Under the pieces are notes generated by a model that had not been told where the DNA came from, searched no databases, and saw only the letters and a program-made list of their open reading frames with translations. From Lactobacillus johnsonii (GTDB lineage: Bacteria > Bacillota > Bacilli > Lactobacillales > Lactobacillaceae), in the NCBI RefSeq assembly GCF_014058685.1, contig NZ_CP059055.1, positions 868,001-932,000 on the forward strand: a DNA stretch of 64,000 nucleotides. Direction: 5' to 3'. The translations under genes and the position numbers were made by a program. This document shows positions 43,154-55,350 of this stretch, piece by piece; position 1 is the first letter of the stretch; every line of letters starts with the position of its first letter.

Positions 43154-44110
43154 ATGGAAAATTTAAATCTTGTTAGTTTACCACATTTTGTTAGTGTAGA
43201 AAATCTGAGTGTTGAAGAAGTTGAAGCTTTAATTAATCGAGCAGAATATTTTAAAAATGGCGGAGCTACGCCTAATCTAACAGAGCCCATCTATATTACT
43301 AATATGTTTTTTGAAGATTCAAGTAGAACGCATACTAGTTTTGAAATGGCTGAAAGAAAATTAGGTTTAACCGTAATCCCATTTGATCCTGCTCATTCTT
43401 CAGTTAATAAGGGAGAAACATTATATGATACATCCCTGATTATGGAAGCTGTGGGAGTGAATATTGAAGTAATTCGTCATTCACAAAATGAATACTATCA
43501 AAATTTAATCCGCCCTCAAAATCATCAACATTTAGATATTGGAATAATTAATGCCGGAGATGGCAGTGGTCAACATCCAAGTCAATGTTTGTTAGACATG
43601 ATGACAATTCATGAACATTTTAAGCAATTTAAAGGTCTAAAGGTAGCTATTGTTGGCGATATTACTAATTCACGAGTTGCTAAAAGTAATATGGAATTAC
43701 TCCATCGGTTAGGAGCTGAAGTTTACTTTTCAGGACCTGAATATTGGTACTCCAAGGAATTTGATAAATATGGAAAATATGAAGAACTAGATAAGTTGAT
43801 TTCCGAGATGGATGTGATGATGCTATTAAGAGTTCAACATGAAAGACATAGTGATGATCCTAATGAAAAGAATTTTGATGCAAAAGCATATCATGAAAAA
43901 TACGGAATTAATAACCAACGCTATCAAGAATTAAAGCCAAATGCAATTATTATGCACCCGGGCCCAATTAACCACGATGTTGAATTAAGTGCAAATTTGG
44001 TGGAAAGCGACAAGTGTATGTTTACTCGTCAAATGCAAAATGGTGTATTTATGAGAATGGCAATGATTGAAGCAGTCTTACGAGGAAGAAAATTAGGAGG
44101 ACTCAAGTAA
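43154..44110 (+). CDS. pyrB: Aspartate carbamoyltransferase catalytic subunit
   Basis: A 318-residue enzyme that makes N-carbamoyl-aspartate, the first committed step of pyrimidine synthesis. The carbamoyl-phosphate site [20 protein letters not shown] and the [16 protein letters not shown] and [12 protein letters not shown] blocks are all present. No regulatory PyrI gene is found, as usual in Firmicutes. It overlaps pyrC by 1 bp. Ahead lies its own attenuator. Confidence 0.97.
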
Positions 44111-45387
44111 TGACTACTGTAATTAAAAATGGAACTGTGTACCAAAACGGCCACCTAATCAAAGCCGATGTTTTAATCGATGGTCAAAAAATTAAGGCTA
44201 TTGGAACTGACCTAGAAGGGGAAGAAATAATTGATGCTAGCGGAATGATAGTTAGCCCCGGCTTAGTAGATGTTCATGTGCATTATCGTGATCCTGGTCA
44301 AACGTATAAGGAGGATATCAAAACTGGTAGCCAAGCGGCAGCACGTGGGGGTTTTACAACCGTTGGTGCTATGCCTAATGTCACTCCTGTTCCTAATACA
44401 GCTGAATTAATGGATAAAATGGTTAGAGAAAATCAAAAAAAGGGGTTAGTTCATATTCTCCAGTATGGTCCTGTTACTAATGATGAAACAACTGATATTA
44501 TTCCTGATTATGCGGCACTTAAGAAAGCAGGCGCATTTGCATTAAGTAATGACGGACATGGAGTTCAAAGTGCGCAGACAATGTATCTAGCCATGCAAAA
44601 GGCTAAAGAAAACAACTTAATTATTGCAGCCCATGCCCAAGATGATTCACTTTTTAATAAAGGAATTGTTAATGAAGGAATAGCAGCTGAAAAATTAGAC
44701 TTACCACCAGTTACAGAACTTGCTGAGACTACGCAAATTGCTCGTGATCTCCTTTTAGCACAAAAAACAGGAGTCCATTACCATATTTGTCATGTTTCGA
44801 CAAAAACCAGTGTAGAATTAGTTCGTTTAGCAAAAGCACGAGGTATTAAGGTAACGTGTGAGGTTGCACCGCATCATATTTTATTAACAGATAGTGATAT
44901 TCCTGAAGATAATGCTTACTTCAAGATGAATCCACCACTAAGAAGTAAAGAAGATCAGGTAGCTTTGTTAGTTGGCTTGCTAGATGGAACAATTGATTTA
45001 ATTGCGACTGATCATGCTCCCCATGCTAAAGCGGAAAAACAGGGTGGTATGCGAGGAGCCGCTTTTGGAATTACGGGAAGTGAGACAGCATTTAGCACCC
45101 TTTATACTAGATTTGTAAAGGAAGAAAAAGTTTTCACGCTTGAACAATTACTATCTCTTCTTACTGATAAGCCAGCTACAGTATTTGGCATAGAAAATGC
45201 AGGTCTTCTTGCACCGGGTGAGAATGCCGATATTGCGATTTTTGATATTGAGCATCAAAGAGAAATTAAAGAAGATGATTTTAAGTCTAAGGGAGTAAAT
45301 ACACCATTTACTGGTCATAAGGTATATGGCGAGACAGTGATGACGTTTGTTGATGGTAAAGTTGTATATCAAAGGGGAACAAAATGA
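44110..45387 (+). CDS. pyrC: Dihydroorotase
   Basis: A 425-residue amidohydrolase that cyclises carbamoyl-aspartate. Metal ligands are visible in DVHVHYRDPGQTYKEDI, with further His at CHVSTK and the catalytic ATDHAPHAKAEK. It is the long, class I form. Translation is coupled to pyrB (1-bp overlap) and carA (4-bp overlap). Confidence 0.97.
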   Translation: MTTVIKNGTVYQNGHLIKADVLIDGQKIKAIGTDLEGEEIIDASGMIVSPGLVDVHVHYRDPGQTYKEDIKTGSQAAARGGFTTVGAMPNVTPVPNTAELMDKMVRENQKKGLVHILQYGPVTNDETTDIIPDYAALKKAGAFALSNDGHGVQSAQTMYLAMQKAKENNLIIAAHAQDDSLFNKGIVNEGIAAEKLDLPPVTELAETTQIARDLLLAQKTGVHYHICHVSTKTSVELVRLAKARGIKVTCEVAPHHILLTDSDIPEDNAYFKMNPPLRSKEDQVALLVGLLDGTIDLIATDHAPHAKAEKQGGMRGAAFGITGSETAFSTLYTRFVKEEKVFTLEQLLSLLTDKPATVFGIENAGLLAPGENADIAIFDIEHQREIKEDDFKSKGVNTPFTGHKVYGETVMTFVDGKVVYQRGTK

Positions 45388-46472
45388 AACGCTATTTAAT
45401 TTTAGAAGATGGTAGTATTTATGAAGGCGAAGGCTTTGGAGCTGATTGTGAAAGTAGTGGTGAGGTTGTTTTTACAACAGGGATGACGGGCTATCAAGAA
45501 GCAATTACGGATCAAAGTTATGCCGATCAGATTTTGGTTTTTACTAATCCTTTAATTGGAAATTATGGGATTACTTTGGCTGATTATGAATCACTTGAGC
45601 CACAAATTAAGGGCGTTATTTGCCACCAAGTAGCACGTCACCCAGACAATTGGCGTATGCAAACAACCTTGCCAGAATTTTTAAAACAATTGAACATCCC
45701 TGGCTTGCAGGGAGTTGATACCCGTGAATTGGTTAAGAAATTAAGAATTCACGGTACCCTAAAAGGAAGAATTACTGATTCAAAGGAAAATGCAGTAAGT
45801 ATTGCTCAAGAATTAAAGCAAAAAAACATTACCCACGGTGTAATCAGCCGTGTTTCAACGAAGAACTCTTATCCAGTACCTGGCTCAAAAAGAAATATAG
45901 TTGTTATCGACTTTGGTATTAAGCATAGTATTTTACGAGAATTAGCGGAGAGAGACTGTAACTGTATTGTCTTACCTTACACTGCAACAGCCGAAGAAAT
46001 TTTAAATCTTAATCCAGATGGTGTGCTTTTATCAAATGGACCTGGAAATCCAGAAGAAATGCTTATGGCTGCAAAAATGGTCCAAGAAGTTGAAAAACAT
46101 GTTCCGCTATTTGGAATTTGTATGGGCCATCAAGTCTTTGCACTCGCAAATGGGGCTAGTACCTACAAAATGAAATTTGGACACCGCGGCTTTAATCATC
46201 CTGTAAGAGAAATTGCCACTGGTAATATTGGTTTTACTTCTCAAAATCATGGTTATGCGGTAGATCCTAAATCTATTGATAAAGAAAATTTGATGATTAC
46301 TCATGTTGAAGTAAATGATGGCACGGTTGAAGGATTACGTCATAAAAAATATCCTGCCTTTTCAGTCCAATTTCACCCCGATGCAACTCCAGGCCCTCAT
46401 GATGAAGACTCATTATTTGATGATTTTATGTCAATGATTGACCAAAGAAAGGAAGAAGAGCGTCATGCCTAA
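45384..46472 (+). CDS. carA: Carbamoyl-phosphate synthase small subunit
   Basis: A 362-residue glutamine amidotransferase subunit that feeds ammonia to CarB. The class I GATase triad is visible: Cys246 in [12 protein letters not shown], and the His/Glu pair in [14 protein letters not shown]. The N-terminal half is the CPSase small-chain domain. It overlaps carB by 8 bp. Being inside the pyr operon, it is the pyrimidine-dedicated copy. Confidence 0.97.
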   Translation: MKRYLILEDGSIYEGEGFGADCESSGEVVFTTGMTGYQEAITDQSYADQILVFTNPLIGNYGITLADYESLEPQIKGVICHQVARHPDNWRMQTTLPEFLKQLNIPGLQGVDTRELVKKLRIHGTLKGRITDSKENAVSIAQELKQKNITHGVISRVSTKNSYPVPGSKRNIVVIDFGIKHSILRELAERDCNCIVLPYTATAEEILNLNPDGVLLSNGPGNPEEMLMAAKMVQEVEKHVPLFGICMGHQVFALANGASTYKMKFGHRGFNHPVREIATGNIGFTSQNHGYAVDPKSIDKENLMITHVEVNDGTVEGLRHKKYPAFSVQFHPDATPGPHDEDSLFDDFMSMIDQRKEEERHA

Positions 46473-49400
46473 GAGAACAGATATTCATAAGATTATGGTA
46501 ATTGGTTCTGGTCCAATTATTATTGGTCAAGCTGCAGAATTTGATTATTCAGGAACACAGGCTTGCTTAGCTCTTCGCGAAGAGGGCTATGAGGTAGTAT
46601 TAGTTAATTCAAACCCAGCTACAATCATGACTGACACTACCATTGCAGACAAGGTTTATATTGAACCCCTAACTGTGGAATCAATCTCAAGAATCATTAG
46701 ACAAGAGTATCCTGATGCAATTTTACCAACGCTTGGTGGGCAAGTTGGATTAAATATGGCCCTTTCATTAGCTAAAACAGGAATTTTGGATGAGTTAAAT
46801 ATTGAATTATTAGGAACAAGACTTTCTTCGATTGAACAAGCAGAAGATAGAGAGAAATTTAAAGAGTTATGTAAAGAATTGGGTGAGCCCGTTCCACCAT
46901 CAACAACTGTTAATACTGTTGAAGAAGCTTTAGAGTTTGGCGATAGAATTGGCTATCCAATTATCGTTCGTCCAGCCTTTACTATGGGCGGAACTGGTGG
47001 TGGTATTTGTAATAATCATGAAGAGTTAGCAAAAATTGCCAAGAACGGATTAGAACTGTCACCTGTTACTGAATGTTTAATTGAGAAATCGATTGCGGGC
47101 TATAAAGAAATTGAATTTGAAGTAATGCGTGATCATGATGATAATGCAATGATTGTGTGTTGCATGGAGAATTTTGATCCAGTTGGAATTCACACTGGGG
47201 ATTCGATTGTTTTTTCACCTAGTCAGACCTTGAGTGATAAAGAATACCAAATGCTTCGTGATTGCTCTTTACGTTTAATTAGGGCTCTTAAAATTGAGGG
47301 AGGTTGTAATGTTCAGCTAGCCTTAGATCCTAATAGCTTTGACTATGATGTCATTGAAGTGAATCCTCGAGTTTCACGATCAAGTGCATTGGCTTCAAAA
47401 GCAACCGGTTATCCTATTGCAAAAATGGCCGCAAAAATTGCAATTGGTATGACATTAGATGAAATTAAAAATCCGGTAACTAGAACAACATATGCTGAAT
47501 TTGAACCAGCTTTAGATTATGTCGTCTGCAAAATTCCTCGCTGGCCATTTGATAAGTTTTCTAAGGCCGACCGCACTTTAAGTACCCAAATGAAGGCTAC
47601 TGGTGAAGTAATGGCAATTGGCCGAACAGCTGAAGAGGCAATGCAAAAAGCGGTAAGGTCTCTTGAAATTGACGAAAAAGATCTCTATTCTAAAGCAGCT
47701 CATCATGCAAGTGATGAAGAGATAGAACAAAAGCTAGTTAAAGCACAAGATGACCGTCTCTTTTATTTAGCAGAAGCCTTTCGCAGAGGTTATAGTCTTG
47801 AAGATGTTCATGAATTAACCAAAATTAACTTTTATTTCTTAGATATTGTTAGTCACATGGTAGAGATGGAGAAAAATATCCAAGCAAATAAGGATAATCT
47901 TGAAACTTTACGTTTAGCTAAGAAATATGGTTTTAGTGATGCAACCATTGCTACTTTATGGAATGAGAGTATTGATCAGATTAGAGATTTGCGCAAAAAT
48001 AATGGGATCATTCCAGTCTACAAGATGGTTGATACTTGCGCAGCAGAGTTTGAATCAAAGACACCGTACTTTTACTCAACTTATGATGGTGAAAATGAAT
48101 CACATAAGTCTGGTAAAAAATCAGTAATTGTTATTGGTTCTGGTCCAATTAGAATCGGACAGGGGGTCGAGTTTGATTATGCAACTGTTCACTGCGTAAA
48201 AGCACTTCAAAAGATGGGCTATGAAGCAATTGTTATTAATTCAAACCCAGAAACTGTTTCAACTGACTTTTCAATTTCTGATAAATTGTATTTTGAACCC
48301 TTAACCTTAGAAGATGTATTGAATGTTTGTGATTTGGAAAAGCCCGAAGGTGTAATTGTTCAGTTTGGAGGACAAACTTCAATTAATTTAGCTGCTGGCT
48401 TACAAGATCATGGAATTAAAATCTTGGGAACTAGTGTTAAAGATCTTAACCGTGCAGAGGATCGTGAACTATTCGATCAGATAATTAAGAAACTTAAATT
48501 AAATCAACCAAAGGGCTTAACTGCAACAACACATGAAGGAGTTATTAAAGCAGCTGAAGAGTTAGGATATCCGGTCTTGGTCCGTCCAAGTTATGTACTT
48601 GGCGGAAAAGCAATGGAAATTGTTTACAACAAGGGTGAGCTTGAAGAATACTTACATGATCACGTAGATATTGCAGCTGATCATCCAATTTTAGTAGATG
48701 ACTATTTAGACGGTCGTGAGTGTGATGTCGATGCAATTTGTGATGGACAGGATGTTTTACTACCCGGAATTATGGAACACATTGAACATGCTGGTGTTCA
48801 CTCTGGAGATTCAATGGCGGTTTACCCACCACAGAACTTTACGGATGAAGTTAAAGATAAGATTATGGATGTTACGCGTAAGCTTGCTCTTACTTTGAAT
48901 TGTGTGGGAATTATGAACATTCAATTTATTGTGAGAAATGGTGAAGTTTATGTAATTGAAGTAAATCCTCGCGCAAGTAGAACAGTTCCATTTTTAAGTA
49001 AGATAACTGGAATTGAAATGGCACAAGTTGCCACCCGGGTAATTATGGGCGAAAGCCTAGCGCAGCAGGGCTACAGTGATGGTCTAGCACCTGAACCAGA
49101 ATTGATTAGTGTTAAGGCTCCCGTTTTTAGTTTTAGCAAGTTAGCTGATGTAGACTCATATCTTGGGCCAGAAATGAAATCAACAGGTGAAGTAATGGGA
49201 AGCGACCATACTTTTGCGAAAGCTCTTTATAAGGCTTTTGCCGGCGCTAAGATGCAACTACCTGAAAATGGAAATGTTTTGTTAACAATTGAAGACAAGG
49301 ATAAAGAAAAGATTCTCCCAATTGCAAAGAGATTTGCGAGAATTGGTTATCGGATTTTTGCTACTAAGGGTACAGCAGACTTCTTAAAGAATGATGGGTT

Positions 49401-49653
49401 ACATGTTGATCTTGTAACTAAAGTTCATGAAAACGAAAACGCAGATGACAACATCTTAAATGAATTAAGAGAGGGAAGAATTGATTTAGTGATTAATACC
49501 ATGGGGCATGATATTGAAAAGAATTCTGACGGCTTCATTATTAGACAAATGGCTATACAACAGAATGTCCCATTATTGACAGCACTGGACACAGCTGACG
49601 CACTTTTAACATCTCTTGAAAATAGATCATTTGCAACAGACGCTTTAAAATAG
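46465..49653 (+). CDS. carB: Carbamoyl-phosphate synthase large subunit
   Basis: A 1,062-residue synthase built from two duplicated ATP-grasp halves: [20 protein letters not shown] opens the first and [20 protein letters not shown] the second, near residue 555. The last ~130 residues form the MGS-like allosteric domain, from about 930, where UMP would act. ATG 46465 lies inside the end of carA with an AAGGAAG ribosome site; the earlier start at 46438 is rejected. It supplies carbamoyl phosphate to PyrB. Confidence 0.97.
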   Translation: MPKRTDIHKIMVIGSGPIIIGQAAEFDYSGTQACLALREEGYEVVLVNSNPATIMTDTTIADKVYIEPLTVESISRIIRQEYPDAILPTLGGQVGLNMALSLAKTGILDELNIELLGTRLSSIEQAEDREKFKELCKELGEPVPPSTTVNTVEEALEFGDRIGYPIIVRPAFTMGGTGGGICNNHEELAKIAKNGLELSPVTECLIEKSIAGYKEIEFEVMRDHDDNAMIVCCMENFDPVGIHTGDSIVFSPSQTLSDKEYQMLRDCSLRLIRALKIEGGCNVQLALDPNSFDYDVIEVNPRVSRSSALASKATGYPIAKMAAKIAIGMTLDEIKNPVTRTTYAEFEPALDYVVCKIPRWPFDKFSKADRTLSTQMKATGEVMAIGRTAEEAMQKAVRSLEIDEKDLYSKAAHHASDEEIEQKLVKAQDDRLFYLAEAFRRGYSLEDVHELTKINFYFLDIVSHMVEMEKNIQANKDNLETLRLAKKYGFSDATIATLWNESIDQIRDLRKNNGIIPVYKMVDTCAAEFESKTPYFYSTYDGENESHKSGKKSVIVIGSGPIRIGQGVEFDYATVHCVKALQKMGYEAIVINSNPETVSTDFSISDKLYFEPLTLEDVLNVCDLEKPEGVIVQFGGQTSINLAAGLQDHGIKILGTSVKDLNRAEDRELFDQIIKKLKLNQPKGLTATTHEGVIKAAEELGYPVLVRPSYVLGGKAMEIVYNKGELEEYLHDHVDIAADHPILVDDYLDGRECDVDAICDGQDVLLPGIMEHIEHAGVHSGDSMAVYPPQNFTDEVKDKIMDVTRKLALTLNCVGIMNIQFIVRNGEVYVIEVNPRASRTVPFLSKITGIEMAQVATRVIMGESLAQQGYSDGLAPEPELISVKAPVFSFSKLADVDSYLGPEMKSTGEVMGSDHTFAKALYKAFAGAKMQLPENGNVLLTIEDKDKEKILPIAKRFARIGYRIFATKGTADFLKNDGLHVDLVTKVHENENADDNILNELREGRIDLVINTMGHDIEKNSDGFIIRQMAIQQNVPLLTALDTADALLTSLENRSFATDALK

Positions 49654-49673
49654 TAGAAATAATCCCTGATTGA

Positions 49674-50222
<549 letters not shown>

Positions 50223-50267
50223 AAAAAACTGTATCATTCTGAAAAATCAGATGATACAGTTTTTTTG
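50223..50267. terminator. Bidirectional terminator after the pyr operon
   Basis: ACTGTATCATTCTGA pairs with TCAGATGATACAGT (one bulge), flanked by A-run and T-run. It separates the pyr operon from the convergent hydrolase gene. Confidence 0.88.
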
Positions 50268-50273
50268 CTCTAT

Positions 50274-50822
50274 TTATTCTATTACTTTTGCGCCTAAGGC
50301 ATTTTTAAAATGATCTAAGGCCCATTCTTGACCATGTTCAGTAAAGGTAGTAACACCTTTACTTGGAATAGTTAAATTATAGTTTAAATTATAGGCAGTC
50401 ATAGCCGTATGAAGAACACAAATGTCTGTACATACTCCCGTTAACCATAGGTCGTTAATTTTACGTTCGCGTAAGTAGTTATCAAGATTAGTATTTTGGA
50501 AAGAAGAATAGCGATTTTTGTTAAATTTATATACTCGGTCACTAGACTTGTGAGCTTCATACCAATCTTTTAACTTACCGTATAACTCTTGTCCTGGTGT
50601 ACCAACAATATTATGTGGTGGGAAGAGCTTATATTCCGGACTAAATGTATTACCGGTATGTCCATCAGTTGGAAAAATTACATAGTCTCCATTATCATAA
50701 AATTTATTTGCTAATTCGATTAAATAATCTTCTAAAGCTTGAGCTGGCTTTCCACAGGTAAGAGAACCATTGTCTGCAATGAAGTCATTAGTGTAGTCAA
50801 TAATTAATAGTGCCTTTTTCAT
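50274..50822 (-). CDS. Nicotinamidase / cysteine hydrolase family protein
   Basis: A 182-residue isochorismatase-fold hydrolase. The catalytic Asp is in LLIIDYTNDF near residue 9 and the nucleophile Cys in WLTGVCTDICVLHTA near residue 136. Size and sequence fit nicotinamidase (PncA-like), which deamidates nicotinamide for NAD salvage, but other small amidases share the fold. It lies 22 bp downstream of ppc on the same strand. Confidence 0.82.
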   Translation of the reverse strand: MKKALLIIDYTNDFIADNGSLTCGKPAQALEDYLIELANKFYDNGDYVIFPTDGHTGNTFSPEYKLFPPHNIVGTPGQELYGKLKDWYEAHKSSDRVYKFNKNRYSSFQNTNLDNYLRERKINDLWLTGVCTDICVLHTAMTAYNLNYNLTIPSKGVTTFTEHGQEWALDHFKNALGAKVIE

Positions 50823-50844
50823 ATTTTGTCCTTAAAAATTAAAA

Positions 50845-53583
50845 CTATCCCGAATTACGTAAGCCAGAGGTTACCCCATTAATGGTAATCGGTAAAATAC
50901 TTTCATAAACGCCGGCAATCTCATCGACGCGGTCTCGTTTAATCATTTCAATTTGAATGTAGTTAAGAATATTGAAGTATGGCATCCGGTAATTTAAGCT
51001 CATCTTTAAACTTGGGTTATCTGCAAGTAATTCTTTGTTACCTTCAATTTGAAGGATTACTTCTTTAGTAAGTTTCCATTCTTGATAGATAGTATCAAAG
51101 ACTTTTTTAGTATCTTCATCTTCACATAGGTCCGCATATTGTTTGGCAATATCCATGTTAGATTTGGAAAGAACCATATCAACATTGGAGAGAAGGGAGT
51201 GGAAGAAAGGCCAACCTTGATACATCTTTTGTAAGGTGTGGAGGTTATTAGGATTGGCATCAATGAAGTGCTTGAAGGCAGAACCAACACCATACCAGCC
51301 AGGGAACATAATTCGACTTTGTGACCATGAGAATACCCAAGGAATAGCTCTTAAGCCTGAAAAATCAGTAATCTTCTTTCTTGCTGCTGGACGAGAACCA
51401 ATATTTAAGTTGGAAATTTGCTTAATTGGTGTAGCTTGCAAGAAGTAGTCAAGAAAAGCTGGTGTTTCAAAAACAAGCTTACGGTAAACTTTATTACTGT
51501 CTAAAACAATTTCATCCATTGAGGAACGGAATCCACCAATATCATCTTCACTTACAATTTGTTTAGAAACAATACGGTCGATAGTAGCTGAGGCCAGCAT
51601 TTCCAAATTGTAGTAAGCAGTATCTTGATTACCATACTTGTTTTGAATGATTTCACCTTGTTCAGTCATTCGAATACGGTCATTAATTGAGCCAAAAGGT
51701 TGAGCAGTAATGGCTTCATAAGAAGGACCACCACCACGTCCAACAGTTCCCCCACGGCCGTGCATGAAGGTAATATTAACACCCAATTTCTTGCCCATTG
51801 CAGTTAAGTCTTTCTGAGCCTTGTAAAGATTCCAGCAAGAAGCTAAGTAGCCACCATCTTTATTTGAGTCAGAGTAGCCCAGCATAATTTCTTGGTAATT
51901 ATTTTGAGAAGCAAGCCACTTTTTAACAATGTCAAGATTTAGAAATTCTTTCATAATTTCACGAGAGTTTTCTAAGTCTTCAACTGTTTCAAATAATGGC
52001 ACAACTTGAATGCGAGCTCCTTGATTATTTAAAAGATCATATTCTTTAAGCATGATTGCTTGTTCAAGAAGATCAGAGACACTTTCAGTATGAGAAATAA
52101 TGTGTTGTTTAATTACATCTTCACCAATACAATCCTTGAGTTGACGAGCAGTCTTGTAGATATTTAATTCCTTTTGGAGCAGTTCAGATTTTGGCTTGTT
52201 GTTAGCGTGAAGATTACGTGGATCATTGTTTAACTCATTAAGTAAAACTTTAACCTTATCTTTTTCTGGTAAGTCACTATAATCATCACAAATTCCGGCA
52301 CTCTTGAGTAATTCAGCAACACAAGCTTCGTTTACACTAGAATCTTGACGCATATCAATTGTTGCCAAATGGAAACCAAAGATATCAATTGCTTCTAATA
52401 GCTCAGTAAAGAAACTTCTAACTACAGCTTGGTCATGATCTTCTTCGAGCGATTCTTTAATTGTAATTAAATCAGCTTTAAAATCTTGTGGATTCTTGTA
52501 AACAGGAATTTTGTCTAAGTTTTCCAAATCGCGTTTTTTAACAAAACTATTTTTATCAGCTGTGCCTAAAAGAGTATATTCAGTATGAAGTAAACGGCTC
52601 TCAATATAGTAGAAAGCACGACGATATGGTTCATTCGTTCTAAATGGTGAATCATCATTTGAGAGATCTGATAATTTTTCAACAGCGGATGAAGGCTTCA
52701 TATAAGAAGTAGACATTGAAATCGTGCGGTAGAGCTTGTTTAGCTGTTTAATATAGTATTCAAAGATTACTTGGCTTTGCAAAGTGGCACTCAACTTTAA
52801 TGTTTCGGCAGTAACATATGGATTTCCATCACGATCGCCTCCGATCCACATTCCCATGGTAATTGGGGTGGCACCAGATAGATTTAAATTATGTTTTTTA
52901 GCTAATTCTTGATAGCGAGCTGTAAATTTAGTGATAGCTGGAATCAAAGCCTTAGGATAGTATGCTAAAACGTTTGTAATTTCATTAGAAACCTGTAGTT
53001 TGTGGCTACGAATAATATCGGTTTGCATTAAAATCTCAATGTAAGCGCGGAGTTTTTCAGTCCATTCAGCTTGGTTAATAGTTCCGTTTTTAACTTCACG
53101 ATAACTACGTAATAAACCATGGATTTGGTCAGTTAGTTCAAGGACAGTTTTTCTTTGAACTTGAGTAGGGTGAGCAGTTAAAACGGGAACTACATTAACA
53201 TGCTTAAGAATTTCACTTGCATTTTCTTTTTGAGAAACTAAGTCAATCGTATCTTCAAGTTTACCAAGATAGTCTTGATCCGTATTATTGAGTAGGTTAA
53301 CTTCACTAGCTAACTCTACATCTTCAGAAATATTAACTAATAAAGGTAAAGTTGCAAAATAACGTGCAACGACAATCATTTCTTGATTAGTAAGGCTAGC
53401 AATTTGCTCTTCAAGAGCATCGTAGTCTTTTTGGGCGGAGATTTTAATTAAATCTTGAATTTTATTAAAAATCACATCCCCACTTAATTGACGTATACTC
53501 TCGTTAAGTAAGTTGGTCAAAATTTTAACTTCTTCAGCTACCATTGCATGATCGCTGCTATTTTCTAACTTCTTAATGGACAT
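50845..53583 (-). CDS. ppc: Phosphoenolpyruvate carboxylase
   Basis: A 912-residue enzyme that carboxylates PEP to oxaloacetate, supplying aspartate, which feeds pyrB among other needs. Motifs: [16 protein letters not shown] with the catalytic His, [16 protein letters not shown], and [20 protein letters not shown]-terminal residues end LRNSG, close to the usual RNTG. AGGAGGAACC ribosome site. Length is normal. It is transcribed toward the pyr operon with the hydrolase gene behind it. Confidence 0.97.
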   Translation of the reverse strand: MSIKKLENSSDHAMVAEEVKILTNLLNESIRQLSGDVIFNKIQDLIKISAQKDYDALEEQIASLTNQEMIVVARYFATLPLLVNISEDVELASEVNLLNNTDQDYLGKLEDTIDLVSQKENASEILKHVNVVPVLTAHPTQVQRKTVLELTDQIHGLLRSYREVKNGTINQAEWTEKLRAYIEILMQTDIIRSHKLQVSNEITNVLAYYPKALIPAITKFTARYQELAKKHNLNLSGATPITMGMWIGGDRDGNPYVTAETLKLSATLQSQVIFEYYIKQLNKLYRTISMSTSYMKPSSAVEKLSDLSNDDSPFRTNEPYRRAFYYIESRLLHTEYTLLGTADKNSFVKKRDLENLDKIPVYKNPQDFKADLITIKESLEEDHDQAVVRSFFTELLEAIDIFGFHLATIDMRQDSSVNEACVAELLKSAGICDDYSDLPEKDKVKVLLNELNNDPRNLHANNKPKSELLQKELNIYKTARQLKDCIGEDVIKQHIISHTESVSDLLEQAIMLKEYDLLNNQGARIQVVPLFETVEDLENSREIMKEFLNLDIVKKWLASQNNYQEIMLGYSDSNKDGGYLASCWNLYKAQKDLTAMGKKLGVNITFMHGRGGTVGRGGGPSYEAITAQPFGSINDRIRMTEQGEIIQNKYGNQDTAYYNLEMLASATIDRIVSKQIVSEDDIGGFRSSMDEIVLDSNKVYRKLVFETPAFLDYFLQATPIKQISNLNIGSRPAARKKITDFSGLRAIPWVFSWSQSRIMFPGWYGVGSAFKHFIDANPNNLHTLQKMYQGWPFFHSLLSNVDMVLSKSNMDIAKQYADLCEDEDTKKVFDTIYQEWKLTKEVILQIEGNKELLADNPSLKMSLNYRMPYFNILNYIQIEMIKRDRVDEIAGVYESILPITINGVTSGLRNSG

Positions 53584-53650
53584 TAAAAAAGGTTCCTCCT
53601 TTTTGTGAAAGACTTAACATAAGAATAACACATATTTTTATGTTTGAATA

Positions 53651-54775
53651 TTAGTTTGAAATATAATTTTTTTGAGCATTTTTCATCATTGTTAGGACCT
53701 TTTTAGCAGAAAATTCAACTGTAAGAGATTTAGCATAATTTTGGTAATTTGTGCTCATGACTTTTAAATCTTTGGGATGATTAATCCAGTAATCAATTCT
53801 TTGAGTTAAAATTTCGCTTCTTCCAGCGGGAAAAAGATTGTTAGGACTTAAAGCATATGAACTGGTAGAAGAGAGAGGACTTTGGGCAATTATGGGTACA
53901 CACCCAGTCGCAAAAGCTTCCATGCAAGCCATCCCTTCAACTTCCACGTTAGCACAATGAACAACAATATTGGATTGATCCATGATCTGTTTTAAGTCAT
54001 TTCTAGAATAAAAGCCAAACTGAGCATTGATCTTTAGTCTTTGGCAAAGGGAGATATATTCATTCTTTAAGGGTCCTTTCCCAGCTAAAATTAATTTGAT
54101 TCTATCTTTGTATTTACTACGTCCGATAGCTTTAATTAAGGTCTTTTGATCCTTTTCATTTGAAAAACGGCCGATTGAAAGTATTGTAAAGGGATCAGTT
54201 GTTGTTGTTTTCTGATTATTTTGTAAATAATAATCACTAATCCCATTCGAGATAACTATTAACTTGGATTTGAAGTTATATTTTTTTAAACGCTGTTCGA
54301 CTTTCGAAGTTGGACATTGTAAATAGCTACAGTAATTAAAAGTAGTATCACGAAATAATCTCATAAAAGCAGAGTTGATGCTGGCATGGTCTAAAACTGG
54401 AACCGAAGCAGTTAGATTTTCAGGATAAAGATGAAAAGTACCTGTAATTGGCTTTCTCATCTGTTTGGCAATTTTAGCTGCGCTCCAGCAAACCGGGAAA
54501 GGGTCCTCTAAGTGGACTAAATCTGCCCATCTAATAGCGTCTTTGATTATTTCTTTTCTAGGTTTAGCAAAATGAAATCCTTCTTTAGCAATAATATTTT
54601 TAAAAATTGGGATGGTCATTATTGGAAGAGAGTAATCTGGTTCTCCGCCTGCAATGGAAGAAAGGATACGGACATCTTGACCCATTTTTTTAAATTCGTG
54701 AACAAAGCGCTGCGTTGAGATTGACATCCCATTACTTTTATTGAAATAATCATCGATAACAATTAAAATTTTCAT
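53651..54775 (-). CDS. GT4-family glycosyltransferase
   Basis: A 374-residue GT-B glycosyltransferase. The N-terminal domain opens MKILIVIDDYFNKSNGMSIS; the C-terminal donor-binding domain shows ILSIGRFSNEKDQKTLIKA and VEVEGMACMEAFATGCVPII, the E-x7-E motif of GT4 retaining enzymes. No membrane segment. The likely product is a glycolipid or wall glycan, by similarity to lipid glycosyltransferases; acceptor and sugar are unknown. It stands alone between ppc and the broken repair gene. Confidence 0.88.
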   Translation of the reverse strand: MKILIVIDDYFNKSNGMSISTQRFVHEFKKMGQDVRILSSIAGGEPDYSLPIMTIPIFKNIIAKEGFHFAKPRKEIIKDAIRWADLVHLEDPFPVCWSAAKIAKQMRKPITGTFHLYPENLTASVPVLDHASINSAFMRLFRDTTFNYCSYLQCPTSKVEQRLKKYNFKSKLIVISNGISDYYLQNNQKTTTTDPFTILSIGRFSNEKDQKTLIKAIGRSKYKDRIKLILAGKGPLKNEYISLCQRLKINAQFGFYSRNDLKQIMDQSNIVVHCANVEVEGMACMEAFATGCVPIIAQSPLSSTSSYALSPNNLFPAGRSEILTQRIDYWINHPKDLKVMSTNYQNYAKSLTVEFSAKKVLTMMKNAQKNYISN

Positions 54776-55350
54776 GATTATTCTCCCTCTAGTATTACTA
54801 TATGTATTTTAACAAGTAAGGAAACTGAAGTGAAAGAATTAGATAAGTATCAACAACTAAAACAAAAGTTAGTTGAAAATAGTGATCCCGAGTTAGCCAC
54901 ACAAATGAAAAAATATCTACGGAATAAATTTGAGTTTTATGGTTTGAAATCGCCTGAAAGACGGAAAAGTTACCATGACCTAATCAAAGTAGAAAAGAAA
55001 AATAAAAAAATTGATTGGAATTTTCTTGATCAAGCATGGTCCGATACACATCGAGAAGCACAATATTTCGTTTGTGATTATTTAATTTCATTAGAAAGAT
55101 TTCTAACGTTTGAAGACCTTGACCATATTTTTTATTATGTAAAGTCTAAGCAGTGGTGGGATACAATTGATAGTTTGATAAAGCCAATTGGAAAGATTGG
55201 GTTAAGGGATGGAAGAGTAGATGACCTGATGCTTGCTTGGTCAAAAGATAATGATTTTTGGGTAAGAAGAGTGGCAATTGAACATCAGCTCTTACGAAAA
55301 AATAAGATGAACACTGAATTGTTAGAGAAAATTTCGCAAATTGCAATAAT